From: Ahaetulla prasina
Taxonomy: Eukaryota > Chordata > Lepidosauria > Squamata > Colubridae
Direction: 5' to 3'
NCBI RefSeq assembly: GCF_028640845.1
Contig: NC_080540.1
Coordinates: forward strand, 158,432,438 to 158,496,437
DNA length: 64,000 bases
Both the position numbers and the translations under genes were made by a program. How positions within the stretch are numbered: position 1 is the stretch's first letter; every line of letters starts with the position of its first letter. The notes beneath the pieces are model-generated. The model made no database searches. It worked only from the letters and a program-made list of their open reading frames with translations, and was not told the DNA's origin. This document shows positions 20,758 through 32,791 of this stretch, piece after piece.

Positions 20758-21577
20758 ACAGTGTAACATTTTCTCTGAAAAATATTAATTAATAATGCAT
20801 ATTGTGATTGACCAATGGACACTAATTTTTGGTAAGCTTGTTTATTGCGTAAGTGTGTGTGAGAAAAATGTTTTGCTGACTTTATTGATATTCTAGGACT
20901 TGATTCAAAGGTGATGGAAAGTACAAGATTGTCAAGCTACATTAAAGTGAACTAAGAACACTGTGTATCCCTGATGGCCACAAAACCATGGATTGCTTGA
21001 CTATGGCTTGCTGAACAATCCATAGTTTCGGTTTGCATGTTATTCTAAACTACAAGGGAGGATTTACAAACCACAATGACTGGGTTCACAAACTATATTT
21101 AGTCAATATTCAGATACATTTGACAGTCTTCAAATAATAGAATGTAATCAGCTAAGTAGATAATAAGTTAATACTTGTTGAAAAAAAGATGAAGGAAAAA
21201 TTCAAACGGATATTCTTGAGAATATTATTGCAAGAAATAAACTTTAGACCAGAATGATTTCTGAGCCAAAGTCTTTTTGGCAGGAAACAAGAGGAAATCT
21301 GGAGTTATAAAAAGCACATTAGTTATTTAAAGAAGGAAATGACAGGAGCCAGTACAAACAGATAATACCTTATTTGATGAAAATCGTGTAATCTAATATT
21401 ACATTATGTGATACCATTGAACTATAGTTTAGGGTGGATCAAATAGCCAGCTTCCTGTTCTTATTTCATCTTTGAAGATGTTGAAAGAGGATATCCAGTG
21501 GAAATCAATTGTGATGCGGCCAAGTGTATACATAGTTAAGCAGAGACTCCTTCTTTTGAGGAATTTTTTTAAAAAGG
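20758..21577. other. No feature recognised
   Basis: Intergenic, AT-rich. Confidence 0.45.
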
Positions 21578-21585
21578 GCAGGAAG

Positions 21586-21821
21586 CAGAGGTAGTATTCA
21601 GCAGGTTCTGACCAGTTCTGGAGAACCAGTAGTGGAAATTTTGAGTAGTTCGGAGAACCGGCAAATACCACCTCTGGATGGCCCCACCCCCATTTATTAT
21701 CTGCCTCCCGAGTCCCAGCTGATCAGGAGGAAATGGAGTTTTTACAATAGCCTTCCTCTGCCATGCCCCACCAAGCCACACCTACAGACCCGGAAGTAAA
21801 AAATCTTGAATCCCACCACTG
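21586..21821. mobile_element. hAT miniature element, family B
   Basis: 236 bp, CAGAGGTAGTATTCAG..CTTGAATCCCACCACTG, perfect 8-bp target duplication GCAGGAAG. Confidence 0.9.
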
Positions 21822-22416
21822 GCAGGAAGGATATAAAAGCTCTTCCTTATTGTCATCCAATTCACTTTAGCTTTTTCTGAAAGGAACACAAAGAATGTCA
21901 GGTTTCCAAGAGATGAAAAAAAGAAATAGGCAAATTCCATCTTCCAAAACAAATTTATTTTATTTAGGTAGGCATCAAATTGGCAAAGACTGTTGTAATT
22001 CTGGATCTGACACAAACCGGAATTACACCTCATAATATTGAAAATTAGAAACATCCCATAAAAATCACATTCCCTAATGAAAGCAAAATCAACATTGCCT
22101 GATGTCATCAAGCTCCACCTACAGCTCTCAGCAAGAACTCTCCCACTGCATTTATCTAATCAAAGGGAAAAGTAGAAGTCTTCTTTCTTGAAGATCCATC
22201 ATCCAAGGCAAGCAGGGGTGGATGGGTGGGTTTCATCTGTCTTAATTGGGAGACAAGTTGTGGATTCTGTCCTTATGGATCTCCAGCAAAATTGCTGTAA
22301 TGTCACCCTCCACAAAACAAAAATGCAAGGAAGAAATGGGTAGTTTCACTCGACAGAATCCTTCAGGAAGGGAATAGACTCAATGGATGTTCGCTTCCAT
22401 GAAAACAAAATAACTT

Positions 22417-22417
<1 letters not shown>

Positions 22418-22496
<79 letters not shown>
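22418..22496. repeat. (AT)n microsatellite
   Basis: About 39 AT units. Confidence 0.97.
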
Positions 22497-22499
<3 letters not shown>

Positions 22500-22696
22500 T
22501 AGAATAGATTTCTTCCGCTTTTCTAAATACAGTGACCAGTGGCATGAAGGAAGATGTGGCAAAAACAATTAATAGTACTGTTACCTATAGATAAAGTTGG
22601 CCTCAGATTATGACACAGAAATAATTTGGCATTCTCTTCTTATGGAGTGATTTTCAAATTCCCAGATGACATCATCATCGCCACCACCATCATCAT

Positions 22697-23560
22697 CTAG
22701 ACTATATATACATAAACAAATAGGTCCCAGCGACGAAAATTGACACCGAACTCAGGATAACATACGACGCCACCACTGATCTTCCTCACCAGATTCAAAG
22801 CCAAACCCATCCCACAGACAAAACACAACCACCATCCAGAAGCTGGACCATGCTGGCACCACCGGCTGCTGTGCCCCCCTCCGATCCCCACATAAAGCAA
22901 GCTGACACATGCCAGGAACACATGACAAGACCTCGGACTCAGAGCCAAACCAAAACCCGGGATGCTGCATCACAGCCATCTGCTCAGGACATCACATCAC
23001 AGAACTCCAGAGGCCACAACACCAAAGCTCAGGACATTACAACACAACCTACCACCCAGGATGTTACAGCATAAGACTCAGGAGGTCACATTCCCAGAAC
23101 TCAGGATGTTTTCACATGGCCCATTAACCAGGTCGTTACAACAAAAAAGACTAATGGGCACACAATTAGGACCACACCCACACAGGATGCTACAAAACAG
23201 CTGACTAATCTGCAAACACCCACTCCATCTATCAATCAAGATGCAACCACACAGCCAACCAACCTGCTTACAGCAACACTCCCCACCTGTATTTATAGAG
23301 AGACGGCAGCTCCGACCACGCTTTGCTTGCACAAGCACGAAGCCGAAAGCACCAGCCTGAAGATGATGAGTGAGACCTCATCGAATTGTCAACAAGATAC
23401 TTTCAACCTTACACAGGAAAAGACCCGAATATGCCAAGACCTACATAAACAAATATATACATACATACCAAAACATGCCAAGACCTACATAAACAAATAT
23501 ATACATACATACCAAAACATGCATAAACACCACAGGAACCAAGGTATAAAATTACATAAA
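22697..23560 (+). mobile_element. T/Q-rich degenerate retroelement-like repeat
   Basis: One frame from 22850 reads QDITSQ, QDITTQ, QDVTA and, past a single TAA at 23072-23074, QDVFTW, QDATKQ and QDATTQ. It ends in CCTGAAGATGATGAG..CTCATCGAA, a hairpin followed by GTC. I recall this 3' motif from reptile retroelements but cannot name the family. Confidence 0.45.
23431..23518. repeat. 44-bp perfect tandem duplication
   Basis: Two identical copies (23431-23474 and 23475-23518) starting ATGCCAAGACCTACATAAAC. Confidence 0.95.
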
Positions 23561-23620
23561 AGGGGGGAAAACCCTTCAGTAGGCTTTAGCAGGCCTTGAA
23601 GAAGTTTGTCTATGACACCA

Positions 23621-23826
23621 ATAGCACTTAGACTTATATACTGCTTCACAGTGCTTTACAGCCCTCTTTAAACGGTTTACAGAGTCAGCCTATAGCCAAC
23701 AATCTGGGTCCTTATTTTACCCACCTCAGAAGGATGGAAGGTTGAGTTCAACTTTGAGCCTGGTGAGCTTTGAACTGCTGGATTAGTCTGCAGTATTGCA
23801 TTCTAACCACTGCACCATCACGGCTC
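23621..23826 (-). mobile_element. tRNA-derived SINE, reverse
   Basis: Reverse of the 4768 family: starts ATAGCACTTAGACTTATATA and ends ACCACTGCACCATCACGGCT. Confidence 0.85.
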
Positions 23827-23876
23827 ATGATCAGCTCCCTACCATCAAAAGAGCCTTTTCTTATAGTCTTCTATCA

Positions 23877-24100
23877 CAGCGGTCTCCAACCCCCAGGATG
23901 TGGCCCACTACTGGGCCTTGAGCTATTTGGAACCAGGCTGCGGAAGTGGCAGGTGAGCATGTACACATGCTTCCCTACTTGCACAAGCAGCAAGCGAGCA
24001 CATTCTCATGCTCTCCATTTGCTTGAGCAGCGGGCATCATCCCCTCTCCCTCCCCTCCAGTCCACAAAGCCAGAAACATTGGGAAACTCTGGTCTACCTC
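23877..24100. mobile_element. hAT-like fragment
   Basis: Starts CAGCGGTCTCCAACCCCCAG; the right end is not clear. Confidence 0.45.
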
Positions 24101-24225
24101 ATCTTCCTTTGTAAGACATCCCGATATGGAGAATCTCATCACCTGGCTAGGAAAAACCACTTTTTGAAGTAACTTGCCCTTAAGGCAGGATATAAAGTTT
24201 ATCATCACACCAAACACATATGGAA

Positions 24226-24388
24226 CAGTGGTGGGTTTCTACCGGTTCATCTCGGTTCGAGTGAACCGATAGTGGCAGTGGCGGGAGGCTCCGCCCACCC
24301 ATCCGGACGTCAACATGGACGCTCTGCACATGCGCAGAAGCACCTCACAGTTCTGAACTGGTAGCAAAGGTAAGTGAAAAGTGAATTG
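24226..24388. mobile_element. hAT miniature element
   Basis: Starts CAGTGGTGGGTTTCTACC; ATATGGAA flanks both sides (24218 and 24389). The right terminus has diverged. Confidence 0.65.
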
Positions 24389-24496
24389 ATATGGAAGGAT
24401 GTCAAACATTGGCATAATATAAGTGCATAATATGACATTCTTTGGAACAATCTTTTTTTTAGTTGAAGACGATTTTCAGAAGGTGTACAGGACATT

Positions 24497-25600
24497 GCAG
24501 TGAACTAAATTTATTATAAGTGTGTGATTGATCTATTAGGACAAACCAACGACTGACAAAAGGCTCATTTCTCTCACCTCACTGACACAGATATATAGGC
24601 AGTTTGCAGCTGCAAACCAGAACACATTTATTTACTCCCAAGGAAGCATGAAACTGGATTTACCATGAGAGTAAAATGCAGAAGATTCTACATTGCCTAT
24701 AGAATTATATAAGGAGAGTATAAAATTAAGTCACCCGTTTTGAAGTCTCTAGTCAGATAAATGTCTGCATTTATTGGGCTGGGTTACAAATATTGTCAAA
24801 TAAATAGACTTAGGCTTGAAAGATGGAAAGAAATACACATTTTTGGACTGTTCTTTATCTGCTAGTCCTGGCAATATTTCAACTGAGATACATAACATTC
24901 TCCCAGCTATTTTCCCCTCTTTCCCAGCTATGCATAGCAATTAGGAGTGGGTATCGATATTTTACAAAATTGCTCTAACTTTGGCTGGATACATGGTGGG
25001 CTACTTGGTTGGGGAGGGGGAACATCCAGCAGCATATTGAGTAGGTTTCCTGGTGACTGGCAGTTGTATATTTTCATTTCAAATCCACTTAAAAAAACCT
25101 GAAACCCTGGAGGGAAAAATACCTCACTCTAAAAAAGTCTTAAGTCATAGTTTATCTGCAGCTTTCCATTTTTTAAAAAAAATAAATGAACTTTAAAAAG
25201 ATTTATTAAAACTTTTAATAATTTAAAAAAAAGTTTTAAAAAGAGGATTATATATATCTGTAATAACACCAATCCAAAATAAAGAAACCAGATAAAAAAA
25301 GGACAAAAATACATCTATTTTAAAAAAAAATAGAAAGACGCTTCCATTTTCCTTTGCAGCAACTACAAGTATAGTTACAGAAAAGGTTACAAAAAAAGAA
25401 AGGCTTATACTTTTTCCTTCTAATCATCAAATCATAAATGAACTTTTTTCCTGTTTCATGAAAAGGTCTACAAGGGATTTCTAGTCAGCCATAAGTATAG
25501 ATATATTTTTTTCTAATCAAGAAAGTCAGTTTAGCTAACTTTCTATCATTTTCGATCAAGTTCTATCATTTTCACTAACTATTACTTTTGGACCCTTCAA
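24497..25600. other. No feature recognised
   Basis: AT-rich intergenic DNA with A/T runs at 25120-25340. Confidence 0.45.
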
Positions 25601-25608
25601 CTTATAAG

Positions 25609-25745
25609 CAATGGTGGGATTCAAGTAATTTAACAACTGGTTCTCTGCCCGAATGATTTCTTCCAACAACCAGTTTACCAAACTGCTCAGAAAGATAACA
25701 ACCGGTTCTCCCGAAATGGTGCGAACTGGCTGAATCCCACCACTG
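25609..25745. mobile_element. hAT miniature element, family A
   Basis: 137 bp, CAATGGTGGGATTCAAG..GAATCCCACCACTG, perfect 8-bp target duplication CTTATAAG. Confidence 0.92.
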
Positions 25746-26163
25746 CTTATAAGCACATAGTAATCCAGAAATGAGAAGTTCAGTGAACAGAACTTCATTA
25801 CATCCTTGTGGAATTCAATTATATTTTCAGTATGCAATGAAGTAAAAGTCTAAGCCTTTCCATCATCCAAAAAGATAGTCATTCGAACATGGGCAATCAG
25901 TAGATCTGTCAGTAATGATGCAAACATAATTACATTTATATAAATGAAAACTATACTTCTGAAAACAGAGAAGTGTGGAAAGTGTGTTTCGAATAACCGA
26001 TGATTTAATTTTTAAAAGAGTCTTTTATATGCTTTGCCGTTGCTCTAGAAAGAAATGGTCATGGGATTGTCAAATTTCTCTCTCTCCAATAACCTGCACG
26101 TGAAATTAATCTGCTGTCACAGACTTTTAAACACTCCCCTTACAATAAATCCATGTTGCCAAT

Positions 26164-26382
26164 CAGTAGTGGGTTCCACTTACCTTTGCTACTGGTTCGG
26201 AACCAGGAGCAAGCCTGTGCGTGTGCTTGCTTTGCTTGCGCGCAGTGCTTCTGCGCATGCACAGAACCTTCTGTGTATGTGCAGAGTGTCTATGATGACA
26301 TTCGGGTGGATGGGCGGAGCATTCCGCTGCCACCACTACCGGTTCATCTGAACCGGGGCGAACCAGTAGAAACCCACCACTG
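26164..26382. mobile_element. hAT miniature element
   Basis: 219 bp, CAGTAGTGGGTTCC..GAAACCCACCACTG, perfect 8-bp target duplication TTGCCAAT. Confidence 0.92.
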
Positions 26383-26639
26383 TTGCCAATAGAGATCATC
26401 GTCATCATCATTGTCATCATCATCATAGTATTAATATTCAGCTTGAATTCCTGCATACATAAATTTAATCCCTCCTTTGTATATTCGCCTTCCTTTCTCC
26501 CCATCTTTGGTTATCTTGTATTTTATTGTAATTTTATTGTGATTTTATATATTGATTCATTTATTTATGGCTTCATTTTAGTGTTTAAAGCTACACAAGC
26601 TACCTCTTGTGATGAGATGGGCAGCAAAATTTAATAAAT

Positions 26640-27534
26640 AATAATGATAATAATACCTGGAGGATACAGTGTTTAGTTTGCTGACTTTGTTGATCTCGGG
26701 AGACCCCAAGAATCACCTTTAGCCATGAAATCTCTTTGAGGATTCTCTTTAAGGATTCCCTTACTTTAATCTTTCTTTCAGTCTAACCTAGCAAAGCTAT
26801 AAAGATGAAAGGAAGAAGGAAGCTATGTACCTGCCTTGAGCTCCTGGAAGAAAAGTGGATATAAATTTAACAAATTAACATTAAGATCTACAATGGGGGA
26901 AAGGCACAACCCACATTTTAGTGGTTTTCTGGTGAACTTGTTTAATGATGATGATAATGATGATGATTGCCATTCAAAGAATCTCCAAAAGCAAGTTAAT
27001 CCTCCAAGAACAATATGGTGCTGCTCTTTGGAGATGACCTTGAAGTATTCCAGGGATTCTACACAGCAGTCAATCATTTGTTGTGGTTAGCCTACCATGA
27101 GCTGAAGTGGACTGGTGTGTTCAAAGTGACATAACATAGAAAATGTATTCTGGACATGGAGTAGAAATGTACCCAGAATGGGACTTTAATTGGGGACAAT
27201 ATCATCCATTTTGGTCCTCCAAAAATGGTGGTCAGGCAATGCTGGTAATGAGCAACCAGACACTCAGGATCTACTCTCTCAAATATCAATTTCATGTGAT
27301 GTGAAAATATTTTTGTTAAAAAGTGGTGGACATCCAAATCATTGCCTGAGGTAGTGTTACATCACCTGGAACCTGCAAAAGTTGGCCATCAAAGCTACAG
27401 TGTTTACTACTTGAAGCATCTTTGGTAAGATGTGAAACAAACCACGTTTCGGTGGTTGATATCCTGGATCACGGGAGACATGGACAATGGGATCATTTTA
27501 AAACGTAGGTGAAAACTACTGCACAGTATTTGGA
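26640..27534. other. No feature recognised
   Basis: Intergenic; no repeat or gene that I can name. Confidence 0.4.
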
Positions 27535-27539
27535 CAAGG

Positions 27540-27975
27540 TGTCAGCCTCTGCCTATGATGCTTGCTTGCTATTGGCTGCCATTGTAACAGGAGGGGGGAG
27601 GTTTTGCTGGTATATGGGGGGAGGGAAGCGAGCGAGTGGAGACGTCTCGAGAAAAAGGGAGGAAACTTCTCACGGGCTTCAAACAGCTGTGGAAGGAGCT
27701 GATAGCTGTCAAGGTCAACTGTTCCGGCATATCAGATAGATGGGGGCCATCTGAAGAAGAGCCCCACATGACACCTTGGGGAGATGTGGATTGGACATTC
27801 AACTTGGATCCTTGGGGGAAGGGATTTGGGATTGCTTTCAATATCCAATTTTCGCACCTATTGCTTCAGACCTTGCTTTTCTTTCGCTGCATTCAGTTCA
27901 TACTCAGTAAAAGTACCTTTCTCTACAAACATGGAGTTTTTCTTTCTTGAGTTTTGAACGGAGGCACGCCTGACA
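27540..27975. mobile_element. Solo LTR
   Basis: 436 bp running TGTCAG..CTGACA, with a perfect 5-bp target duplication CAAGG on both sides (27535-27539 and 27976-27980). No internal coding region is attached. A 5-bp duplication fits Ty3/gypsy-type or retroviral LTRs; orientation was not resolved. Confidence 0.8.
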
Positions 27976-27980
27976 CAAGG

Positions 27981-28977
27981 TAATTCATTAACATGACTAG
28001 GTCATTGTGCCTCCTTCGGATCCCAGCTGGAAACATTTTAAATACAGCACTTAAATCAGTTTTATTTCAGTCTACTTTTAACTAAAGACTGGCTTCATTC
28101 TCTGAATCCTTCCTGTATAAGCAAGCATGGAAATATGTAGGACATGACTTTTGTTGCTGCTGTTGTTGTTGTTGTGACGGAAGGAGACAACCGTGATAGA
28201 TTTTAATAATTGCTGGATGGCAGCATCCATTTTCTAAAATAAAAAAGTCCAAGGCCAACCATACATTTATGCATAAGCATGAGACTACCCTTTACCCAAC
28301 TACAAGGTAGTCTCTCCCTACTAAAATGAGAGTCTGGAAACTCTACTAGCCATAAACAGTATAATATTGCAGAGGATGTTGGTTCCTCCTCCAATAAGTT
28401 GGTGAGCCTGGCAGTTCTTCTCCATTGCAAACAAATTAACCCATGCAGGCATGAAGGATTAACATGGCAAATGAGCCCTTGTCTGCAGACATTGAGGAAA
28501 ACGAATGCTGCCTGGGGCAGCCCAGAAGGGAAATATCCTTTAATAGTGGGGAGTTGCCTGAAACAAGGTGTGATAGAATCGCAGAACAACTTCCTCCGGT
28601 TGCCCCACAGATGCTGGACTTGGTGGCTCCAAAGCAGGACATGTGCCTTGAAAAAAAATAATGGCTGGGGAAGCAGCACCCGGCCCCTCATGGAAAATCA
28701 CCCCTCCAAAACCAAAACAAGATATACTTCTTCTGAAACAATGATAAGGAAAGAAATTACACAAGGTCTTGTGCCTTAAATACTACCAGATTTTGCATCG
28801 TGGAGCTACTCTTCTTATGAAAAGAGATTGACATGAAAAAGAAAAATCCGCACTACAAATTTGTCACCACAAATAAATAAATATGGTTGACTCCATACAG
28901 ATTTAAACACAGATGGGGCTCTGCACAGGTGGAGAAAACTGTATAGTTCTGAGACTGATTTTTTTTTTTTTTATGTG
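27981..28977. other. No feature recognised
   Basis: Intergenic. A 162-codon minus frame at 28691-28203 shows no family motif and overlaps two other open frames; treated as chance. Confidence 0.4.
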
Positions 28978-29840
28978 CCATCAAGTTGGTGTAATTTCTT
29001 AATGGCCAGATAAATTGATTTTTGCCACGATGTTGCTTCCCTAACCTTTGGTATGTTGATTGCCATTGTAATTGAGTCCATCCAAATTGCTGCTGGTCAT
29101 CCTCTTCTTCTCTTTTCTTTGGCCTTTCCCAACTTGAGAACTTTCTCCAAAGACCTAAGTCAGGGGTCAGCAACCTGTGGCTCTGGAGCCGCATGTGGCT
29201 CTTTCATCTCTCTGTTGCGGCTCCCTGTTGCTGGTCGGCTCCACAATTGATAGGGCTTTCAGTTAGGACAAGTAGAGGAAAAAGGACACCGAACTAGGAG
29301 GAGACTCTATGGTGGGGGAACGGGACTTCCGGTCGGCTCTAGAATTGAACGGAGGTTCCTGGTTAGGATCTTTGTGGCCCTTTGAGTGTTTAAGGTTGCC
29401 AACCCCTGAGCTAAGTGCTCAAATATTGTACCCAAAGTAGGATAATTTGAGCATGATCTTTTGTGCCTTGAGTCAGAACTCTGGGAGTTAATTGGTTTCA
29501 TGATCCATTTGTTTCTTTTCTTGACTGACTGTGGTATTCTCAGAACTCTATTCCATTCCAAAGTTCAAAAAGCATTGATACTCTTCCTACCCTCCTTCTT
29601 CAAAGACCAAAACCAAATTTTACTTCCATAGAGCCACAGGGAATAATACCATGGCTTGCATTGTTTTCATGTTTGCAGGTCATAGCATCTGAACATCTTT
29701 TCCAAGGCCTTCATGACTGCCCTACCAAGTGCTAGTCTGTGATGCAATATTTCTTGACCACTTGTTCTTTTACTATTGATGGTGATCCTAAAAGGCAGAT
29801 ATTGTTTGTGAATTTTGGTAAATTGTTGTCAAAGATAAGA
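28978..29840 (-). mobile_element. BovB LINE fragment, split by a hAT
   Basis: Reverse BovB-type 3' sequence (TTGAGTCCATCCAAATTGC at 29070; GGTATTCTCAGAACTCTATT at 29532), interrupted by the hAT at 29161-29408. The same sequence recurs at 58987 and 61798. Confidence 0.7.
29161..29408. mobile_element. hAT miniature element nested in BovB
   Basis: 248 bp, CAGGGGTCAGCAACC..GGTTGCCAACCCCTG, target duplication ACCTAAGT/AGCTAAGT. Confidence 0.88.
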
Positions 29841-30407
29841 CCCAACCCAAATCTTCATCCATTTTGTGATTAAAGAAGTGTCCTTTTCCCTGTCCTACAA
29901 TTAACACAATGCAACAATATTTCTTTTCATTCTACATTCTGCATACAGTAAGATATGTAATGAAAGTGGAAAAATACGCACACATATATGTTTGCCATGT
30001 ACCACATACTGGGGACTTTTCTCTAAATATTTCACTTTGCAAAGTGATTTTTGTGGAAAAACTGTGGAAAAATCACATCTTTTACGCAAGCGGTTATTTA
30101 AGTGGTACTGATTTCTCATTTTATGTTAGTGAATAACTAACTTGTTGGATTTTAGATAGAGCATCTCAGTTATCTTGCTTATCGGATCACCAAGGTCCAA
30201 TATCCAATTGATGGTCCAATTCCTGAAAAGAAGATGAGACAGGCTGCCGAATTGTGCAAGCATATTCATTATTTATCACGTAGTCCATACACACGGCACA
30301 TCATAGGTTCACATGATGACATAGAAACAAATACCACCTCTGGTCAGTTTCCAATCAAATAAGAGTATTCATTAGTCTTCAGACAATTTATCTGGAAACA
30401 CTTCACT

Positions 30408-30727
30408 GGAAACAGTTTTTTCCCGAAGGCCATCACTCTGCTAAACAAATAATTCTCTCAACACTGTCAGACTATTTACTGAATCTGCACTACTATTAAT
30501 CGTTTCATAGTTCCCATCACCAATCTCTTTCCACTTATGACTGTATGACTATAACTTGTTGCTGGCAATCCTTATGATTTATATTGATATATTGATCATC
30601 AATTGTGTTGTAAATGTTGTACCTTGATGAACGTATCTTTTCTTTTATGTACACTGAGAGCATATGCACCAAGACAAATTCCTTGTGTGTCCAATCACAC
30701 TTGGCCAATAAAAATTCTATTCTATTA
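30408..30727 (+). mobile_element. CR1/L3-like LINE tail with ATTCT end
   Basis: Ends CTTGTGTGTCCAATCACACT, TTGGCCAATAAAAATTCTA and a short (TTCTA) tail. Same family as 44392, 56095 and 59196. Confidence 0.8.
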
Positions 30728-30832
30728 CCTTCAATATCACAAGGATCAGTTCATAAAAATCAAAAAAGTTCAAAAAAAATATGGTGAAGCTCTAGAGATG
30801 AGAACAAATATGACTGGAGTCTGAAGGCTAAA

Positions 30833-31217
30833 CCATGCATGTGGGAGATAGGTATGTCTAGTCTAGCAAAGAGAAGGACTAGGGGATGACATGATAGCAG
30901 TCTTCCAATATTTGAGGGACTGTCACAGAGAGGAGGGGGTCAACCTATTCTCCAAAGCACCTGAGGACAGGATAAGAATCAATGGATGGAAGACTATTAA
31001 AGAGAGCTACAACCTAGAAATAAAGAGAAATCTCCTGACAGTGAGAACAACTAATCAATGGAACAGCTTGCCACCAGAACTTGTGGGTGTTCCATCACTA
31101 GAGGTTTTCAAGAAGAGATTAGACAAACATTTTTCCAGAATAGTAAGGAATCCCTCCTTGAGCAGGGGGTTGGACAAGAAGATCTCCAAGGTCTCTTCCA
31201 ACTCCATTATTCTATGA
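30833..31217 (+). mobile_element. CR1-type LINE 3' end
   Basis: Frame to 31217 encodes FQYLRDCHREEGVNLFSKAP and LTVRTTNQWNSLPPELVG, the CR1 C-terminus. Confidence 0.88.
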
Positions 31218-32060
31218 CTTCTAAGATCAAATCATTATAATTATTACAAATTTAAAACCAGAGAAGTAAGTTACTAGGGCTCATCTTTGAAAATAAATTT
31301 CTTTCGAAAGAATTGGGGGGGGGAAATGTACTTTCCTTCACAGATGGTATCAAATGATCAAAGATTGTCTTCGTTCAAGTTTTATATAGTAACTTTGGCT
31401 AAAATACGCCAAGGAATTGCTGGGAAATTCTAGAGATCTTGTGGAAATATTTATTTTGCTTCAATTTGTTGGCATAGGCAGCCTTAGGGTGGGAGATGGG
31501 GAAGGCAGGGGTCACGTGCTTTGTATCACTGTAGAACAAACGGTGTGTCTTACATATTTCCAAGTGACATCACAAAGTAAGAAGGTAGAGCTTGCATTGG
31601 GACATCATAAGAAGAGTCTCAGCATTTTGGCATCATTGAGGTTAGAAACAGATGCCTTATTGGGTTTGTTTGGTCCAATGGGAGCATTACCGATTTATGT
31701 AACTTTGAGTAGGAAGCCCTAAAACTGGGTAATCTTCACTCTTGCCTGAGACAAGGTGCTGAAATGTCAAAGTTTCAGGAGGCAAAATGCAAAGGACTAA
31801 TTGCCATATGGAAAACAGTTTAATTAGGTCACTCAAGATCACCATCAAGAGCCATGCAAGCCAAGCAACATTTTTCCATTTCAGATTATTTCATCCGCAT
31901 TACGTTAGCTTTTCTTTGAAGTCTTTTTCATTTGCACATTGGGGGAAAAAAAAGAAAAGAAAATGCGCCTGCATGTTGACTATTTATGCTTCCCCAGGAA
32001 AGGAAGCATAATCTTCCTAACCTGATGGGTATTTTGTAGCCCAGCCCAGATCCCAGAAGG
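31218..32060. other. Keratin B upstream region
   Basis: Repeat-free stretch directly 5' of the TATA box, so the likely site of proximal regulatory elements. I cannot assign specific factor sites. Confidence 0.4.
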
Positions 32061-32068
32061 TATATAAA
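32061..32068 (+). promoter_or_regulatory. TATA box of keratin B
   Basis: TATATAAA lies 137 bases upstream of the keratin B start codon. Initiation is expected about 30 nt further on, near 32090, leaving a 5' UTR of roughly 105 nt. A TATA box at this spacing is usual for keratin genes. Confidence 0.75.
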
Positions 32069-32197
32069 GAATAATTCCTGATGTGAGCAGGAAAAGACTT
32101 TGCTTCTCTCTCCAAGCCTCTCTCTTCTTCTTTGGTAGCTCTGTTGGCAGCTCAGCTTTGCTTCAACCGCTTGGGTTCTATCTTTTCCATAGCCATC

Positions 32198-32791
32198 ATG
32201 AGCCGGCAATGCTGCACTTCTAAATCCCTTCACGGGAGACGGAATTATATTTCTAGCGGTGGGCTCCATGCAGGCAGCAGTGTGTCCTCCTTCCGCCTCC
32301 ATGATCATAGCAGGAAATACACCGGAGCAAACCTGAGTAGTGGGCTGGGCTATGGAGCTGCGCCTTTTGGCTACAGCGTTGGGCCGGTGGGCTTTGATGG
32401 TGGAATTTCAAAGAACGAGGGATATAGCAGTCAAGGTGCAGGGACCAAAAGCCAAGCCGGAGCAGCTGGCAACCAAAGCAGTGGCCATCACAGGCACGAA
32501 GCGTTCAGCAGCCAGAGTCTCGGTGGCGGGAATAGTCATGGCAGACGCTATCGGCTGGAGGGCTACAGCTCTCGGAGTCTGGGTGGCAGTGTCGGCAGAA
32601 GTGGTCTTGGTGTGAACTACGAATCCCTTGGCCGCTTTGGGGAAGGGAGGGGCATCCACACAGTCCGAGTCAACCCAAACCTGTTGCAGCCTCTTAGGAT
32701 CCAGATTGATCCAGAGATTTCTCGAGTGAAGGAGGAGGAGCGGGAGCAGATCAAAACCTTGAACGATAAGTTTGTCTCCTTCATTGATAAG
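32198..32791 (+). CDS. Keratin B exon 1
   Basis: 594 nt encoding residues 1-198: head, H1 and the start of coil 1A up to SFIDK. Donor GTGAGA at 32792. The frame is open upstream of the ATG, but with no earlier ATG in it after the expected cap site. Confidence 0.94.

Noticed and set aside
23350..23400. Hammerhead-type ribozyme
   Set aside because: The motif has GATGAG and CGAA but the CTGATGA core is changed and stem II has too short a loop; not supported by eye.
28203..28691. 162-codon minus-strand open frame
   Set aside because: No motif, no splice or promoter context, and overlapping frames on both strands are similarly open; composition effect.
12900..32000. Additional keratin exons or pseudogenes between the two genes
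   Set aside because: I looked for the helix initiation and termination motifs and exon 5/6 signatures on both strands and saw none.
32132..32197. Upstream in-frame extension of keratin B exon 1
   Set aside because: It has no ATG, lies in the 5' UTR, and the MSRQCC start matches keratin heads and a good initiation context.
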